Shown piece after piece: positions 21,827 through 31,258 of a stretch of DNA of 64,000 nt; the stretch's first letter is position 1; every line of letters starts with the position of its first letter. The position numbers were made by a program, and so were the translations under genes. Below the pieces are notes generated by a model. That model did no database searches and was not told where the DNA came from. It saw only the letters and a list, made by a program, of their open reading frames with translations. The stretch is from Sphaerosporella brunnea. Its lineage: Eukaryota; Ascomycota; Pezizomycetes; Pezizales; Pyronemataceae. Where the stretch lies: NCBI GenBank assembly GCA_008704415.1, contig VXIS01000209.1, forward strand, positions 21,848-85,847. The letters run 5' to 3'.

Positions 21827-22492
21827 TCATCCCCTGAAAAATCCCAACCTCCGCTCCTCCAACACGCGAACGATCGGCCGGTGGATCCCGGCCTCTCGGA
21901 GCCTGGTTCGCAGCGAGGCACGGCCGAAGTCAGCTCTCCCTTGTGCCCCTGGCACTGGCTTTGCAAGCTCGTCCAGGTCACGGACAACTACCAACGAAAG
22001 TTAGCATCTTGCAACACTCGAGAACAGCCAGCACTTACAATTGTCCGCGTCGTGGTAAAAGCATGTTCGGCCCAATCGGATGCGGCCGAACTTGTCGACC
22101 GCTGGGCTTCCTGGCCAAAACGTTGTCCACATGACGCCTGCCATGGTGCTGGGGCGGCGACGTGGGAAGTTGCGACGCAGCCACAGCTCCTCGTGGCTGG
22201 GAGTCGCTGGAGGAGCCCCGGTAGTCGGATCCACCGGGCTGCCGGTGGTGTCTGGTGGCGGAAATCCGGTGGCGGGCTGCTCGTTGCTCTCGGAATCGGA
22301 ATCGTCATCTCCCGTAAGGTCAATCGGATCGGCTGAGGTGCCGGATCCAGCCGTCTTCGGCTTCTTGCAGGGGCGTGGGCAGGGAGTGGGGTTGTACTCG
22401 TCGTCATCGTCGATGTCGGAGGATGGGGACCGCGAGCGTTTGTGGGAGGTGTGTGGTGGCGGCGGGTTGTGTGCGATTTTGGGTGTCGTCAT
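21827..22492 (-). CDS. Two-exon nuclear-type protein with SIM-like motif
   Basis: Exon 1 is 22492-22039 and exon 2 is 21987-21827, separated by a 51-nt intron (21988-22038) with donor GTAAGT, branch TGCTAAC and acceptor GGTAG. The splice keeps the frame, giving 204 residues. The N-terminus holds basic clusters (HKRSRSPSSDIDDDDEY, PCKKPKTAG) consistent with a nuclear localisation signal. PIDLTGDDDSDSES then matches the hydrophobic-plus-acidic pattern of SUMO-interacting motifs. The C-terminal half (WTTFWPGSPAVDKFGRIRLG, then FYHDADNF) looks globular but is not recognised. A TATAAATA box lies at 22541-22548 and a hAT-like element starts at 22638. No breaks are seen. Confidence 0.75.
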
Positions 22493-22540
22493 GGTGGTGG
22501 TTGGCTGGAAGGATTGTGGCCGAGAGCTGGTGAAATGTCG

Positions 22541-22548
22541 TATTTATA
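22541..22548 (-). promoter_or_regulatory. TATA box of the 21827-22492 gene
   Basis: TATAAATA on the minus strand, 49 bp upstream of the ATG. The following bases (CGACATTTCACC) and spacing fit a core promoter. Confidence 0.65.
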
Positions 22549-22637
22549 TGCCCGTTGGAAGGTAGACTGCGCGGCCCCATTCACGCTCATCGTGGGTCCG
22601 GTTGCCATTGACGCTGGGCTGGCGCTGCTCTTGATGT

Positions 22638-22986
22638 CAGTGTTCCTAATAGCCGGCCCAAAAAAGCCCGGCTGTGCGGGCGGGCTGCCAAAAGGCAACA
22701 GCCCGGCTGTCTCAAAATGACGACGGGCTGGCTGTTGGGCTGTCGGGCTGCCAAGCACTTTCGACTGAGGTGAACGTGTCATGCAACCATCAGTTTGACC
22801 TAGTTACGTCTTAAACGGAAGAGTGTTTCTGTGCAGCTGTTGCTCCATGCCCCATAGCGCATGATCCCTGCTTCCGCTGGCAGCCAGCCCGCCGTGGGCT
22901 GCAGCCCAAACAGCCCGCCCGTCTTTTCGATCAGCCCATGCAGCCCAGCATCAGCCCGACGGGCGAGCTGGCTATTGGGAACACTG
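22638..22986. mobile_element. Non-autonomous hAT-like element, family A, complete
   Basis: A 349-bp element with ends CAGTGTTCCTAATAGCC and, inverted, CAGTGTTCCCAATAGCC, and a perfect 8-bp target duplication, CTTGATGT, at 22630-22637 and 22987-22994. Subterminal CAGCCCGGC/GGGCGGGCT motifs match the copy at 17137. It sits about 90 bp upstream of the TATA box of the 21827-22492 gene and could influence that promoter. Confidence 0.93.
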
Positions 22987-23835
22987 CTTGATGTCACTCG
23001 GTTTTTGGGACTCAGCTACGATGCCTTTGATAATGCACGCTCACGTTGAGCACACACATGAGCCTACAGCAAGTGTTACTCCACTCGGGCTTATGGTGCT
23101 AGGGTGGGGTCACCGGCCGACAGTCTTCACCACTAAGCATTGTTTTCTTAGTTGCTGACACCTCACAAGCATACCTTTATGGCGTATTCAAAGGCTTCAA
23201 GGCGCGGAGAACTCGCTTTATGAAAGCGTTAGTTTCGCGTTGTCGGACGTCCCACTGCGTCCTTCCTCGCTGTCGTTCAGCGGAGCCCGATGCTCGATTC
23301 ATATCCTACCTGTTGATTTGTTGAACTGGGCGGCGATGTGCCGCGTCGTATAACCTGTTTGCGATTAGGAATGCCATTGTTGTTGGATTTGTCCCACAAT
23401 ATCAGCTGGAACCCACACTGATTTTGAAGCAGCCATGGAACGAGCGCCAGCAAGATGATCGTGGAGCGGAACCATGGAATGGGATCGAAGTGGGAGGAGC
23501 TGGGGCGAGTGATCGCGAGTGAGGCCTCTCGCCTTTGTACATCACTCCTCGACCACACCGCACCTCGCCCTCCAACCCCCTACCACGACCGAAATCGAAC
23601 TTCGACTGTTTGGGGCGAAGCGACTGCACAGCTCTACCATTCTGGCTGCAACGTAGAGTACATATGAATTTACATTAAGTGGCGCTGTACTAATGACTGC
23701 ACGCCACACGGCTGTTGACTCGTCGTCTTGCTAAACAACGACATCGACAGTCAACACTCTTTCAGACATCATGCCTTCCGAACACCTCTAAAAGCCGTTC
23801 TCAACTATGATAGCGTTGCCGTGCAACGCTATAAG

Positions 23836-24505
23836 ATGATTGCAAAGCTCCTGCCTCCCGCTCTTCGTCCACCGGTGCTGGAACGATTCCAGCACCGTCA
23901 AAACCAATGGGCAATCCAACGTCGGACCGCGGATGTCAACAAGCTGATTGCTCGTATGGAGCGGCAGCTTGGAGCAGTGCAACCACAGCTTGCTCCTCCA
24001 CAGGCCTCTCCTGTTTGGGCGATCGACACCCAGGAGGAACCTGAGCGAGAGACGTTGGCATCCACCACTGCCAAGCGCATGCCCCACAACACAGGAGGGC
24101 CATCCCGACCGACCGTCAGCACCCCTGAGGACTGCTCCCGCCCAGCATCCTTCGTTGGATGCACTCCGAGTCTGGATCCGTCCGTCTCGGCCCTTACAAA
24201 CACCGGCGATTTTCCCGACGCTGCGGCTGTTGTCGCACGATAGCAATGCTCTGTCCACAGTGCACGACCCGAGTACTTCGGAAGATGCATTGACCCCCGC
24301 GGAAGAGATTGATGCCGTTGTCCGCGTCGGGATTCTATCCCCCGGCGCGGCGATGCGAATGACTCGCCTTGTGGAGAAGCTGAAGTCCGATAGAGGCAGG
24401 CAGCGCATTTTGAAGAAGGTCACCACGACCTTCTTGAATTGGGTTAATGATGGAGTCACTTGCTCTGATATTGGCTTCGGAGGGATGAGCATGGATACTG
24501 ACTGA
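23836..24505 (+). CDS. Unrecognised protein in two frames (intron or frameshift)
   Basis: The first frame opens upstream of ATG 23836 and ends at a TAG at 24241-24243. It encodes a basic helical region (LLPPALRPPVLERFQHRQN, DVNKLIARMERQLGAV) followed by a Pro/Ser/Thr-rich linker. The second frame, in another phase, is open to TGA at 24503-24505 and encodes LTPAEEIDAVVRVGILSPGA and a terminal helix (TRLVEKLKSDRGRQRILKKV). The two parts look like one protein joined by an intron or broken by an indel near 24180-24250. I could not single out a convincing donor/acceptor pair. It lies inside the inverted-repeat element and may be its own gene. It has no resemblance to known transposases that I can see. 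Confidence 0.4.
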
Positions 24506-25019
24506 GCGTTGCCAGGCGCAGCATTATGTTTGATGTGTACTACGAGTTTAATTGCCTGTTCGCCTGCTTGATGTGACTATTTCATAACGTTTAACTTTTG
24601 CTGGATCTGCTGTGCCCCCTAAAACTTCATCGATGAATATGTGAATTCACTGCCGAGCCGCCGCCGGCACACCATCCACGGATCTCCAAGACCTCGAGTT
24701 TCAGCCACTGGTGGCATTACTGATATCGCATTAGCGCCTAGCATTTCCCCAACTTTTTGCGGGTGGCGTGGTGTTTGACGAAGTCGCTCGCATTCAATGA
24801 CACCGAAAGAGTGCCTACCATCCAACACTCCGCCCAACGCACGTCATGTCATGACATCGGGACCCCACTACGGTTCGCCACACTGTAATGTGCGATACTA
24901 CTGCGAAAAAGCGTTTCTTCATTCTACAACGTTCCATTCAATGTACAATCACCATACGAAAACCCCCTTCGAGGTTTTTTCGGTTTACTTATATGAAATT
25001 CGACCGCCTTTGGTTATAT
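24506..25019. other. No supported gene
   Basis: AT-richer sequence between the ORF and the right inverted arm. No motif is recognised. Confidence 0.5.
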
Positions 25020-25243
25020 ACGAGTGAACATCCGTGTGGTGACCACACGGTGTTCAGTCATCAGTACAGCGCCACTGAATGCAAAGTCATATGTTCGTCG
25101 CAGTCAGGGCGTATGTGTGTGAAACACGGCGCAGTTGCTTTCATTCAGTGTCATCGCTAAAGCTCCTCCACGGCTCCGCTACAGAATGATAGAGCCGCGC
25201 AGTCGCTTCGCTCCAAATCTGACGGTTGGAAACTTTGGGTTGA

Positions 25244-25315
25244 GCCACGGGAAAAACGCCACCGGGAAACGCCACCGGGAAACGCCACCGTAAAACGCCA
25301 CCGGGAATCGCCACA
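25244..25315. repeat. 13-bp minisatellite
   Basis: Five units of the GCCACCGGGAAAC type (14, 13, 13, 13 and 13 bp) lie just outside the right inverted repeat arm. Confidence 0.85.
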
Positions 25316-26387
25316 CCTTTGCCCATTATAGGGATAGATAGTGAGAAGCGACTGTGCTACCCCTTACGCTGGGGCTACCACATCGGCCTACAGCTGGTAT
25401 AGTCAATGACCAGTCATTCGATCAGGCTTCGCACGTGGCTTTCAACCCGGTGAGTGCGTGGAACTTTAGTTTTGTGCCGGAAACAAAACCAGTTACCTGG
25501 GAAGCGTTACTGAAAAACCTGTCCGTCAAAATCGCTAGACAGTGAGCGTTAGTTTTGCAGTTGAGGGTTTGAGTGTTCTCGAGCACGGGAGAAAGCAACA
25601 AAGCACGGTGCGGCACCAGTGGTTATCGTGCCCTGCGTTGAGACTCACTCGGTGCTATGTAGAGCGAGCCATTTAGTGTCAGATACATACCCGTGGAATC
25701 AAACCGGTATAACAAAGGGACGGGCGACAACCATCAAAGGAGTTGTGACCACACACAAGGTAGAACAGAATCCAACAAAAAAAAAGGGGCACCGGTCTTC
25801 CTAGAAGCAAACGGGAGCCAATCCGCGGGCCTCCAGGCAGGGCCAACAGCGGGATTATTACGCTCTAACCCAATGAACTCGAGACGCTGGTACGATCAGT
25901 CTCACATCATTCTGGCTGATGAGCATTTCCGTGCTCACATTCATCGGCGCCACTCAATCTCACTCTCCTGTGTGATTGAAATCGTAGCTCCCGATGCTCT
26001 CTGAGCAAAACATAGCATTATCTGCCGTGCTTTGCTGCGAGTCTTCAGCATGTTCTCATCATGTTGCGGTTCCATCGCCAGTCCTTTCGTTAGGAATGAC
26101 GGTTATGACGAGTCTATAGACAACGGCTGCCGTATGACAACATCCTCCTGTGTGACGTGGCCCCGCACACAACTCAGCGTCAAGCAATACGATTTTATAC
26201 GCGGAGCACAGCCTAGCAATGGACGACAGGGACAAGCCAGCTCTGGAGCTTCCCTAGTTCGCTTTCTCAGGCCGAGCCGCCCAACAAAAGCACATCTGAC
26301 GGCGCGGTGTAGTCTAGCAGAATCGCTCCCAGATAGTAGGGCATCGGGAAGCGCCTGAAGTTGGGGAGTTAAATGGGGTTGGGATTA
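25316..26387. other. No supported gene
   Basis: Short frames only. One run of nine A residues lies at about 25778-25786. Confidence 0.5.
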
Positions 26388-26525
26388 CTAATGATGGACA
26401 CAAGCCGAGCCGGCCCGAGCCAAAAGCTCGAGCTTCAAGCCGAGCCGAGTAGAGCCTGACCGCCTGACGAGCCGAGCCAGCTCGAACGGGTTGCCCGCCG
26501 AGCCGAGCTTTTGGATTGAGCCCGA
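26388..26525 (+). mobile_element. Truncated family B hAT-like end
   Basis: It begins TAATGATGGACACAAGCCGA, similar to the terminus at 34885, and continues with GAGCC/GAGCTCGAG-rich sequence as in that element. No matching right end or target duplication was found. Confidence 0.5.
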
Positions 26526-26665
26526 TGGTGTGAGACGAATCTAAATGGCGTTTGGGGCTGAAAATACAATATTCTATCGAACCACATGATTGCGAAAGCT
26601 CAAAGAAATGGCCACCCACACGTCCTCTTCAACCCGCACCGGAACACACTCACAGAAAAATCACC

Positions 26666-26936
26666 ATGGCTGCACGGTTCCAGGCCGCTCCCTCGTCAGC
26701 GGAAGGGTCCCAAGCCGCTTCCTCTTCAGCGGAATATGAAATCGAGGCCTTGTACCAGAATATGGCGGGTAGTTGGGGTAGTTGCTACTTGAAATCTGTT
26801 TGTTGGTGTTAACTGACCGGGCGGACTAGACACTTACTACAGAGCTGCCGGCGCGCAAACCCTTAGTGGGCTCAACACTTCCAGGTTTGATGCCTGCTTA
26901 TATAAGAGAAGCATCATCTTCTGCGGGAGGGTATAG
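26666..26936 (+). CDS. Small two-exon hypothetical gene (69 aa)
   Basis: Exon 1 is 26666-26768 and exon 2 is 26830-26936, with a 61-nt intron of donor GTAGTT, branch-like TTAACTGAC and acceptor GACTAG. The start lies in an excellent context (CACCATGG). Splicing keeps the frame and ends at TAG. The N-terminus has a repeated QAA(P/S)SSAE module, and the rest (EYEIEALYQNMADTYYRAAG) is helical in character. It ends only 15 bp before the ATG of the hAT relic and on the same strand, so it could be an upstream ORF of that transposase transcript or a captured host exon. No family is recognised. Confidence 0.5.
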
Positions 26937-26951
26937 ATAGAAGCGTCCGGA

Positions 26952-27455
26952 ATGGAAGTCAACTCCGACCCAGACAGTTTGCAATCAGTTAGGCCAGCCA
27001 AGAGACAAAAAACACAAGCTGGGAGGTCTCATAGTGCCGGATCCACACCAACTGAGCAGGCAAAGCACCTCGTACGATGCTGTCACTGTTCAAAGACCTG
27101 TGGACCGTACAACGCTGAGTATACAACCACCAGCGCTTGGAAAAGACATGTTGAGATTCATCATCGTGGAATCCCAGCTGATGAACCAACGGAGCGCCAG
27201 ATGATCAAAGCAATACGAAAAGAATTCAGGCAGGCTTCGGATCCGTGGACTAAAGCTACTATCTATGGTGTATCTGCACGTCCGGTGGGTGAATCATTTA
27301 AGGCTGAAGTCTGCCGTCGCCTTTTAGCAGAATTCATCATTGAATCAAGCTCGGCATTCTCCATCGTTGAAAACCCCACCTTCCAGAAGCTGGTTCGCTA
27401 TATGCAGTCTCAAGTGCCACTTGTCGTACGTGGTACCGTGCAAACGGATATAATC
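26952..27455 (+). pseudogene. hAT transposase N-terminus, truncated
   Basis: The first about 168 residues of a hAT transposase are present. A basic nuclear-localisation stretch (RPAKRQKTQAG) is followed by a BED-type zinc finger: CCHCSKTC, then WKRHVEIHH. The conserved hAT segment AFSIVENPTFQKLVRYMQSQ follows, and homology runs to QTDII. The catalytic core and dimerisation domain are missing because unrelated copia sequence begins at about 27456, although the hAT frame remains formally open to 27503. TATATAAG at 26899-26906 could be its TATA box but lies inside the preceding small gene. Confidence 0.85.
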
Positions 27456-27905
27456 CAAACAACAATCTCCTTAGCATCCTTCAACTCCTTCGCCAGCAAA
27501 TGAAGATCAACTTTGATGAAGACAAAGCTACCCTGACCTTCGATCACTGCGATGTGGGCACCGCTTACATCAAGAAAGATCTCTTCGTGTTGCACTGTAA
27601 CGAGTCGGCCACCGTCGATGATTAACCCGTTGTGTTTGCAGCCATCTCAGCTCGGCAGAACGCTAAGGATATCCTTCTTTGGCACGCCCGCCTCGGTCAT
27701 CTCAGTCTACCTGCAGTCAAACGAGCCTGCTCCGGCGTCGGATAAACTAAGCTGTATCTCCTCTCTCAACCTCGTCGTTCAACAGGTACATCACTGTTCA
27801 CCGGGGCTGTTGCACATCGCAAACCAGACCTGTTTCACCGTGTGCATCTTCCAGTAATATACGATGTCCCCGGAGCGCTGTACTGCCTGAGAAACATGTC
27901 ATGAT
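27456..27905 (+). pseudogene. Copia fragment (protease end and pre-integrase zinc domain)
   Basis: In one frame the region reads NNLLSILQLL, then KINFDEDKATLTFDHCD, then DILLWHARLGHLSLPAVKRA. These are the classic copia segment between protease and integrase and the GAG-pre-integrase His motif. Stops at about 27624 and 27745 break it. No LTRs are near. It interrupts the hAT relic, so it inserted or was recombined there later. Confidence 0.8.
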
Positions 27906-30073
27906 CGAGTTCAAACCGTCATTGATTGAATCACTACTCGAACAAAAAGCACATTAACGGGCGCCACTGCGTGAGTGGGTCCTTTTTCATGCCCAGTGGC
28001 AAAGACTGCGACAAAAACGAACACAACCCGGAGCGTCTTACCGAATTCTTCATGTTCTTCTGTGCAGGAATAGCAGCCGCCTCCGAGCCACCCGGGTCCT
28101 GCAAATCATTGGTGTCTCTCTTATCTTTGTCAATATAATCTCTTGGTTTGGCCTGTTTTAAACGTGAAGGAAGTCCTGCCAGCGAACGTTGATTTCCGCA
28201 AGATGGACGCTATCCATTTCGACGTTTGTCGAGGCCCGGATCTCAGCAGGTAGCGCAAGTGTTCACCATCGTCGGGTGGCACAGTCTGGATCTTTATCTG
28301 TCCTAGTTGCACACCGGCATTCGCTGTTGATGGGGGGTTAGAATGTTTGAAAACACCTGCAGCGGAAACAGTCCAGACAACATCCCGCTAACGGGCATAT
28401 TGTGTTGGATTAGCCACCACAAGGATCAAGCTGGGACATTGCACGTGGGTGGAAACAATGAAAACCACCAGAACCCTGAGTGTATCGAAAGAACATCGGC
28501 GGTGTTTCCCTGTTTCCCACCAGTTGTTCCCCTGAAAGCGCAGTCTTTGATCGCCGAACCATCTTAACCGTCTCCGAAAATGAAGCGTCGGCTCGGTTCT
28601 TGGCACTCGCGATAATGCAGAATAACGACGACTCCACAGTCGTGGGATTCGGTCTTGATGGGGGAATGAACCGGACAGGATGGTGACCACGTAGCGTAGG
28701 CCCGCACCTCGGGGTGAAAGGTTTTCAGCACGCTCATGTTCGTTTTCATCTTCGGCTCCAGGCGCACAATTTGGGAAAGTGGGTGGCCCCAGGATGATAT
28801 CAATATCTTATGTGATGCACAAGATTTTCGCGGCGCGCGCCGCTCACGCAGTCATGGTTTGTTTTTGTTTTAATCATGATGTATTCGGCCGCTTGCGGCC
28901 ATGACATACCGGGAGAAAGGAAAGACTATGCTACCCCCCGGGATACAGAGGTCCCGCTGCCGGAGCCTAAGGAAAAAGACAAAGGAAATCACACCGAGTG
29001 TGAGTCGCACCGAAGAAACTCGTTACGTCTAATACATGATGCCCTAGCTGGGCCAGCATCCCACTTTGGTCGTCGGGTCCATCCTCGTTCCCGCTTTCCT
29101 GGTATGCGAGTCCGCGCCACAATAATACCTAGCATTACGCGCGAGCACATCCAGAAGTCCCGGCTCAAGAACGGCAATGAGAACAGCCGGTTGCCTGAAG
29201 CCTTTGATGGGGCCAAAAACTGCGTGCCGATATAGCTCTAATGCGGCGTCCGATAGGCGTCCAAAGTTTGCCGCACTACAATGGGACAAGGTCACTGCGA
29301 AGGAGCACAAGTCCACGACGAGTATTCATCGTTTTCAGCGACTACTACACTAGCAAACTGCGTGCTGGCAGAGCACATGCTGCGCACGGAACGTTTTGTT
29401 TATGACCACAAAGCCGTTGTCAAGGAGCTGATCTTTTGACTGACCGAAGAAAATCAATTGCAACGGACCCGCACACCCGCTGCGAGAGATTGTGCAGGAC
29501 TAGCAGCCAGATCGGCAGCAGAGCAAACCTGTGTTTTACGCGGTGTCTTGCCACCAGGTGGATTGATCTGAGTGCAGTCGGAACATCCGTACGGAGGAGA
29601 GCCACGCAAACATCCTAGATTACCCGGTTTTGGGCTTTCGGTTATGGTGCGTGGCACCACAGACCCGCTATGCAGACGCTATTTGCGGAATGGCAGACGA
29701 AACAACTATAGCTTTCGTTCCACCCACAATCCTCCCTATTTTGGACAGCATCAAAGCATGTGTCTACGCCCTATACCGGTGAACGCAGCGGCGGCGGACA
29801 GCTGTGACCTGCAGAGAACATAAAGTCCATGCGCGAGGCATCAGATCTCTCAACCGAGGCAAACTACATTCTCAATGGTTTATATACTCTGGTTGATGTG
29901 CATTTTATTCCGCTTCGCTGTGGACGGTGCAAACAACGCGTTGCGGCGATGTCGTTCCCACCAATGGATGACTCAGCTGCATGCTGTAGTGGCAGACTAT
30001 GTGTGCAGCCAATGCATACGTCTGCGGTTCGATTCAACGATTTTAGGCGCACGCGGCAAAAGTCAAAAAACAA
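27906..30073. other. No supported gene apart from the dispersed motif
   Basis: Numerous short frames of up to 119 residues (28876-29235, plus) show no domain. The motif at 28859-28912 is annotated separately. Confidence 0.45.
28859..28912 (-). repeat. Dispersed hairpin-plus-A-rich motif, copy 2
   Basis: On the minus strand a perfect 6-bp stem GGCCGC-AA-GCGGCC is followed by GAATACATCATGATTAAAAC and an A-rich tract. It is about 85 percent identical to the copy at 18163. Confidence 0.6.
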
Positions 30074-30081
30074 TATAAATA
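30074..30081 (+). promoter_or_regulatory. TATA box upstream of the 30125 gene
   Basis: TATAAATA followed by CGGGCCC, 43 bp before the ATG at 30125. It is the same TATAAATACG core as at the 22.5-kb gene. Confidence 0.6.
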
Positions 30082-30124
30082 CGGGCCCAAAAGGCACCTG
30101 GCAGCGAAGTGAACAAGAAACACG

Positions 30125-30562
30125 ATGATCGAAATAGGGAGCAAGCCATGTTTTTTCGAGGGGTGCTGTGCGCGCGTCGATGATGCCCTGGGCGCACAAA
30201 ATCGTAGCCAGACTGCCGGCGCCCCCCTTCTTCCTCCAGCAACTCCGCAACCACCGCCCCCCCCCCCCCCCCACAAGAACCCGCCCACTGTCATCAAACT
30301 CGCGACTTCGGGCCACGCTGCCGTCAAAAAAATGGGCTCGTACGACAGAGATTACGCACGGCTAGTTTCAGAGAAGGAGACGTTGAAATTGAAGGCGCAG
30401 CGAGCGCTGAAGTCCGTGTTGGAGACGAGCGGAGGGTGTTCAGAAGCCGCACAGCGCGTGACGGCGAGTCTCAGAGACCCCCGGGGGTGGCAGCCGCATC
30501 AGGCCGCCATCCAGATCTCCACGATACAACAGAGTGGCAACCCGACCAGCCGGAGATCCTAA
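30125..30562 (+). CDS. Hypothetical protein, first copy of tandem duplicate
   Basis: A 145-residue frame with a true ATG and TATA box. It encodes a short N-terminus, a Pro-rich stretch over a poly-C tract (APLLPPATPQPPPPPPPHKN) and a basic helical segment (RLVSEKETLKLKAQRALKSV, then LETSGGCSEAAQRVTASLRD). That helical segment recurs in the downstream gene. The frame stops at the duplication junction, so it lacks the C-terminal domain present in the second copy and is probably a truncated duplicate. The 19-C homopolymer is prone to slippage and could shift the frame. No family is recognised. Confidence 0.45.
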   Translation: MIEIGSKPCFFEGCCARVDDALGAQNRSQTAGAPLLPPATPQPPPPPPPHKNPPTVIKLATSGHAAVKKMGSYDRDYARLVSEKETLKLKAQRALKSVLETSGGCSEAAQRVTASLRDPRGWQPHQAAIQISTIQQSGNPTSRRS

Positions 30563-30860
30563 CCTTAACCCGGCTGCTGCCTTCTTCTCCAAGCAAGTCC
30601 GCAACAACCGCCTCCCCCCCACAAGAACCCGCCCACTGTCATCAAAATCGCGACTTCAACCCACGCTGCTGCCAAAAGATGCTGTCATATGGCAACGATC
30701 ACCATCGTCTCGCCTCGTGAGAAGGACACTCTGAAGATGAAGGTGCAGAGAGCGCTCAGGCGCGTTCTTGACACGAGCGGGGTAGGCTCAGCCGATGCGA
30801 AGCTCGTTACCGCGAACCTTCAAGACCCGCTGGGTTGGCAACACCATCAGCCCGCCATCG
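30226..30860. repeat. Direct tandem duplication, about 348-354 bp offset
   Basis: The segment 30226-30512 (CCTTCTTC...GCCGCCATC) is repeated at 30580-30860 with roughly 75-80 percent identity. A one-base difference near 30710 shifts the frame of the second copy relative to the first. Confidence 0.85.
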
Positions 30861-31258
30861 GGCAGGCTTTCGGTGCCAACGCGGAGCTGGCGGCCATCAC
30901 GATCAGGTTTGTTCTGCGATCGTTAGGCGAACTCGACGAAATCTTGGACGTCCGATACCCGTTGGTGAGTCATCTGCACGATCACGATAAGCCGCTGCTG
31001 ATACGCTGCCCCTCTCAGCCGCAGGCCCACCCGCACGTTCACCTCGATTTCGGGCCGCCGCCCAGCAGACCGCGAGCCGGACTTGCTTATTTTTTCCGAA
31101 CTCGCTACATTCAGTTCCGCGGGTCTCGCAAAGTTAACCAGTGCGACCGGATGTTAGGGGAGGTTTCGCGGGTTGTTGGCAATCTCTATTCAATCGTCGT
31201 CGAGCAACAGCGACAGAACCGGGAGGTGATTCGTGACCGTCGGGCGAGGGTTGTCTGA
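30689..31258 (+). CDS. Hypothetical protein, fuller copy of tandem duplicate
   Basis: A 189-residue ATG frame. The N-terminal helical segment (DTLKMKVQRALRRVLDTSG, then DAKLVTANLQDPLGWQHHQP) is the counterpart of the upstream copy. The C-terminal domain is unique to this copy (FVLRSLGELDEILDVRYPLV, then RTRYIQFRGSRKVNQCDRML and a basic end REVIRDRRARVV). The ATG used here is in a different frame from the homologous start in copy 1, because of a one-base shift upstream of residue 10. The product is soluble and basic, with no signal peptide or membrane span. No family is recognised; the coding potential is good but the 5' end may include an unseen exon. Confidence 0.55.
   Translation: MATITIVSPREKDTLKMKVQRALRRVLDTSGVGSADAKLVTANLQDPLGWQHHQPAIGQAFGANAELAAITIRFVLRSLGELDEILDVRYPLVSHLHDHDKPLLIRCPSQPQAHPHVHLDFGPPPSRPRAGLAYFFRTRYIQFRGSRKVNQCDRMLGEVSRVVGNLYSIVVEQQRQNREVIRDRRARVV

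Larger units (their letters stand above)
23600..25217. mobile_element. Candidate element bounded by long imperfect inverted repeats
   Basis: The left end (about 23605-23723) reappears inverted at about 25020-25217. Matching blocks include GCGAAGCGACTGC(A/G)C(A/G)GCTCTA, GTGGCGCTGTACT(A/G)ATGACTG and CACACGG(C/A)TGTT(G/C)ACTCG, in the same order on both arms; the right arm has an extra insertion of roughly 70 bp. The interior carries an unrecognised ORF pair (23836-24505). A short related block (GAAGCGACTGTGCTACC) lies just outside at about 25347. I cannot define exact ends or a target duplication, so the element status is inferred. Confidence 0.55.

Noticed and set aside
25244..25315. CRISPR array
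   Set aside because: Units are 13 bp with no unique spacers; this is a minisatellite.
28859..28912. Helitron 3' end (hairpin near terminus)
   Set aside because: The stem is present but no CTRR terminus follows at the expected distance in either orientation.
30254..30272. Poly-proline protein encoded by the C homopolymer
   Set aside because: The homopolymer length differs from the duplicate copy and is likely slippage or sequencing-prone; it is not evidence of function by itself.
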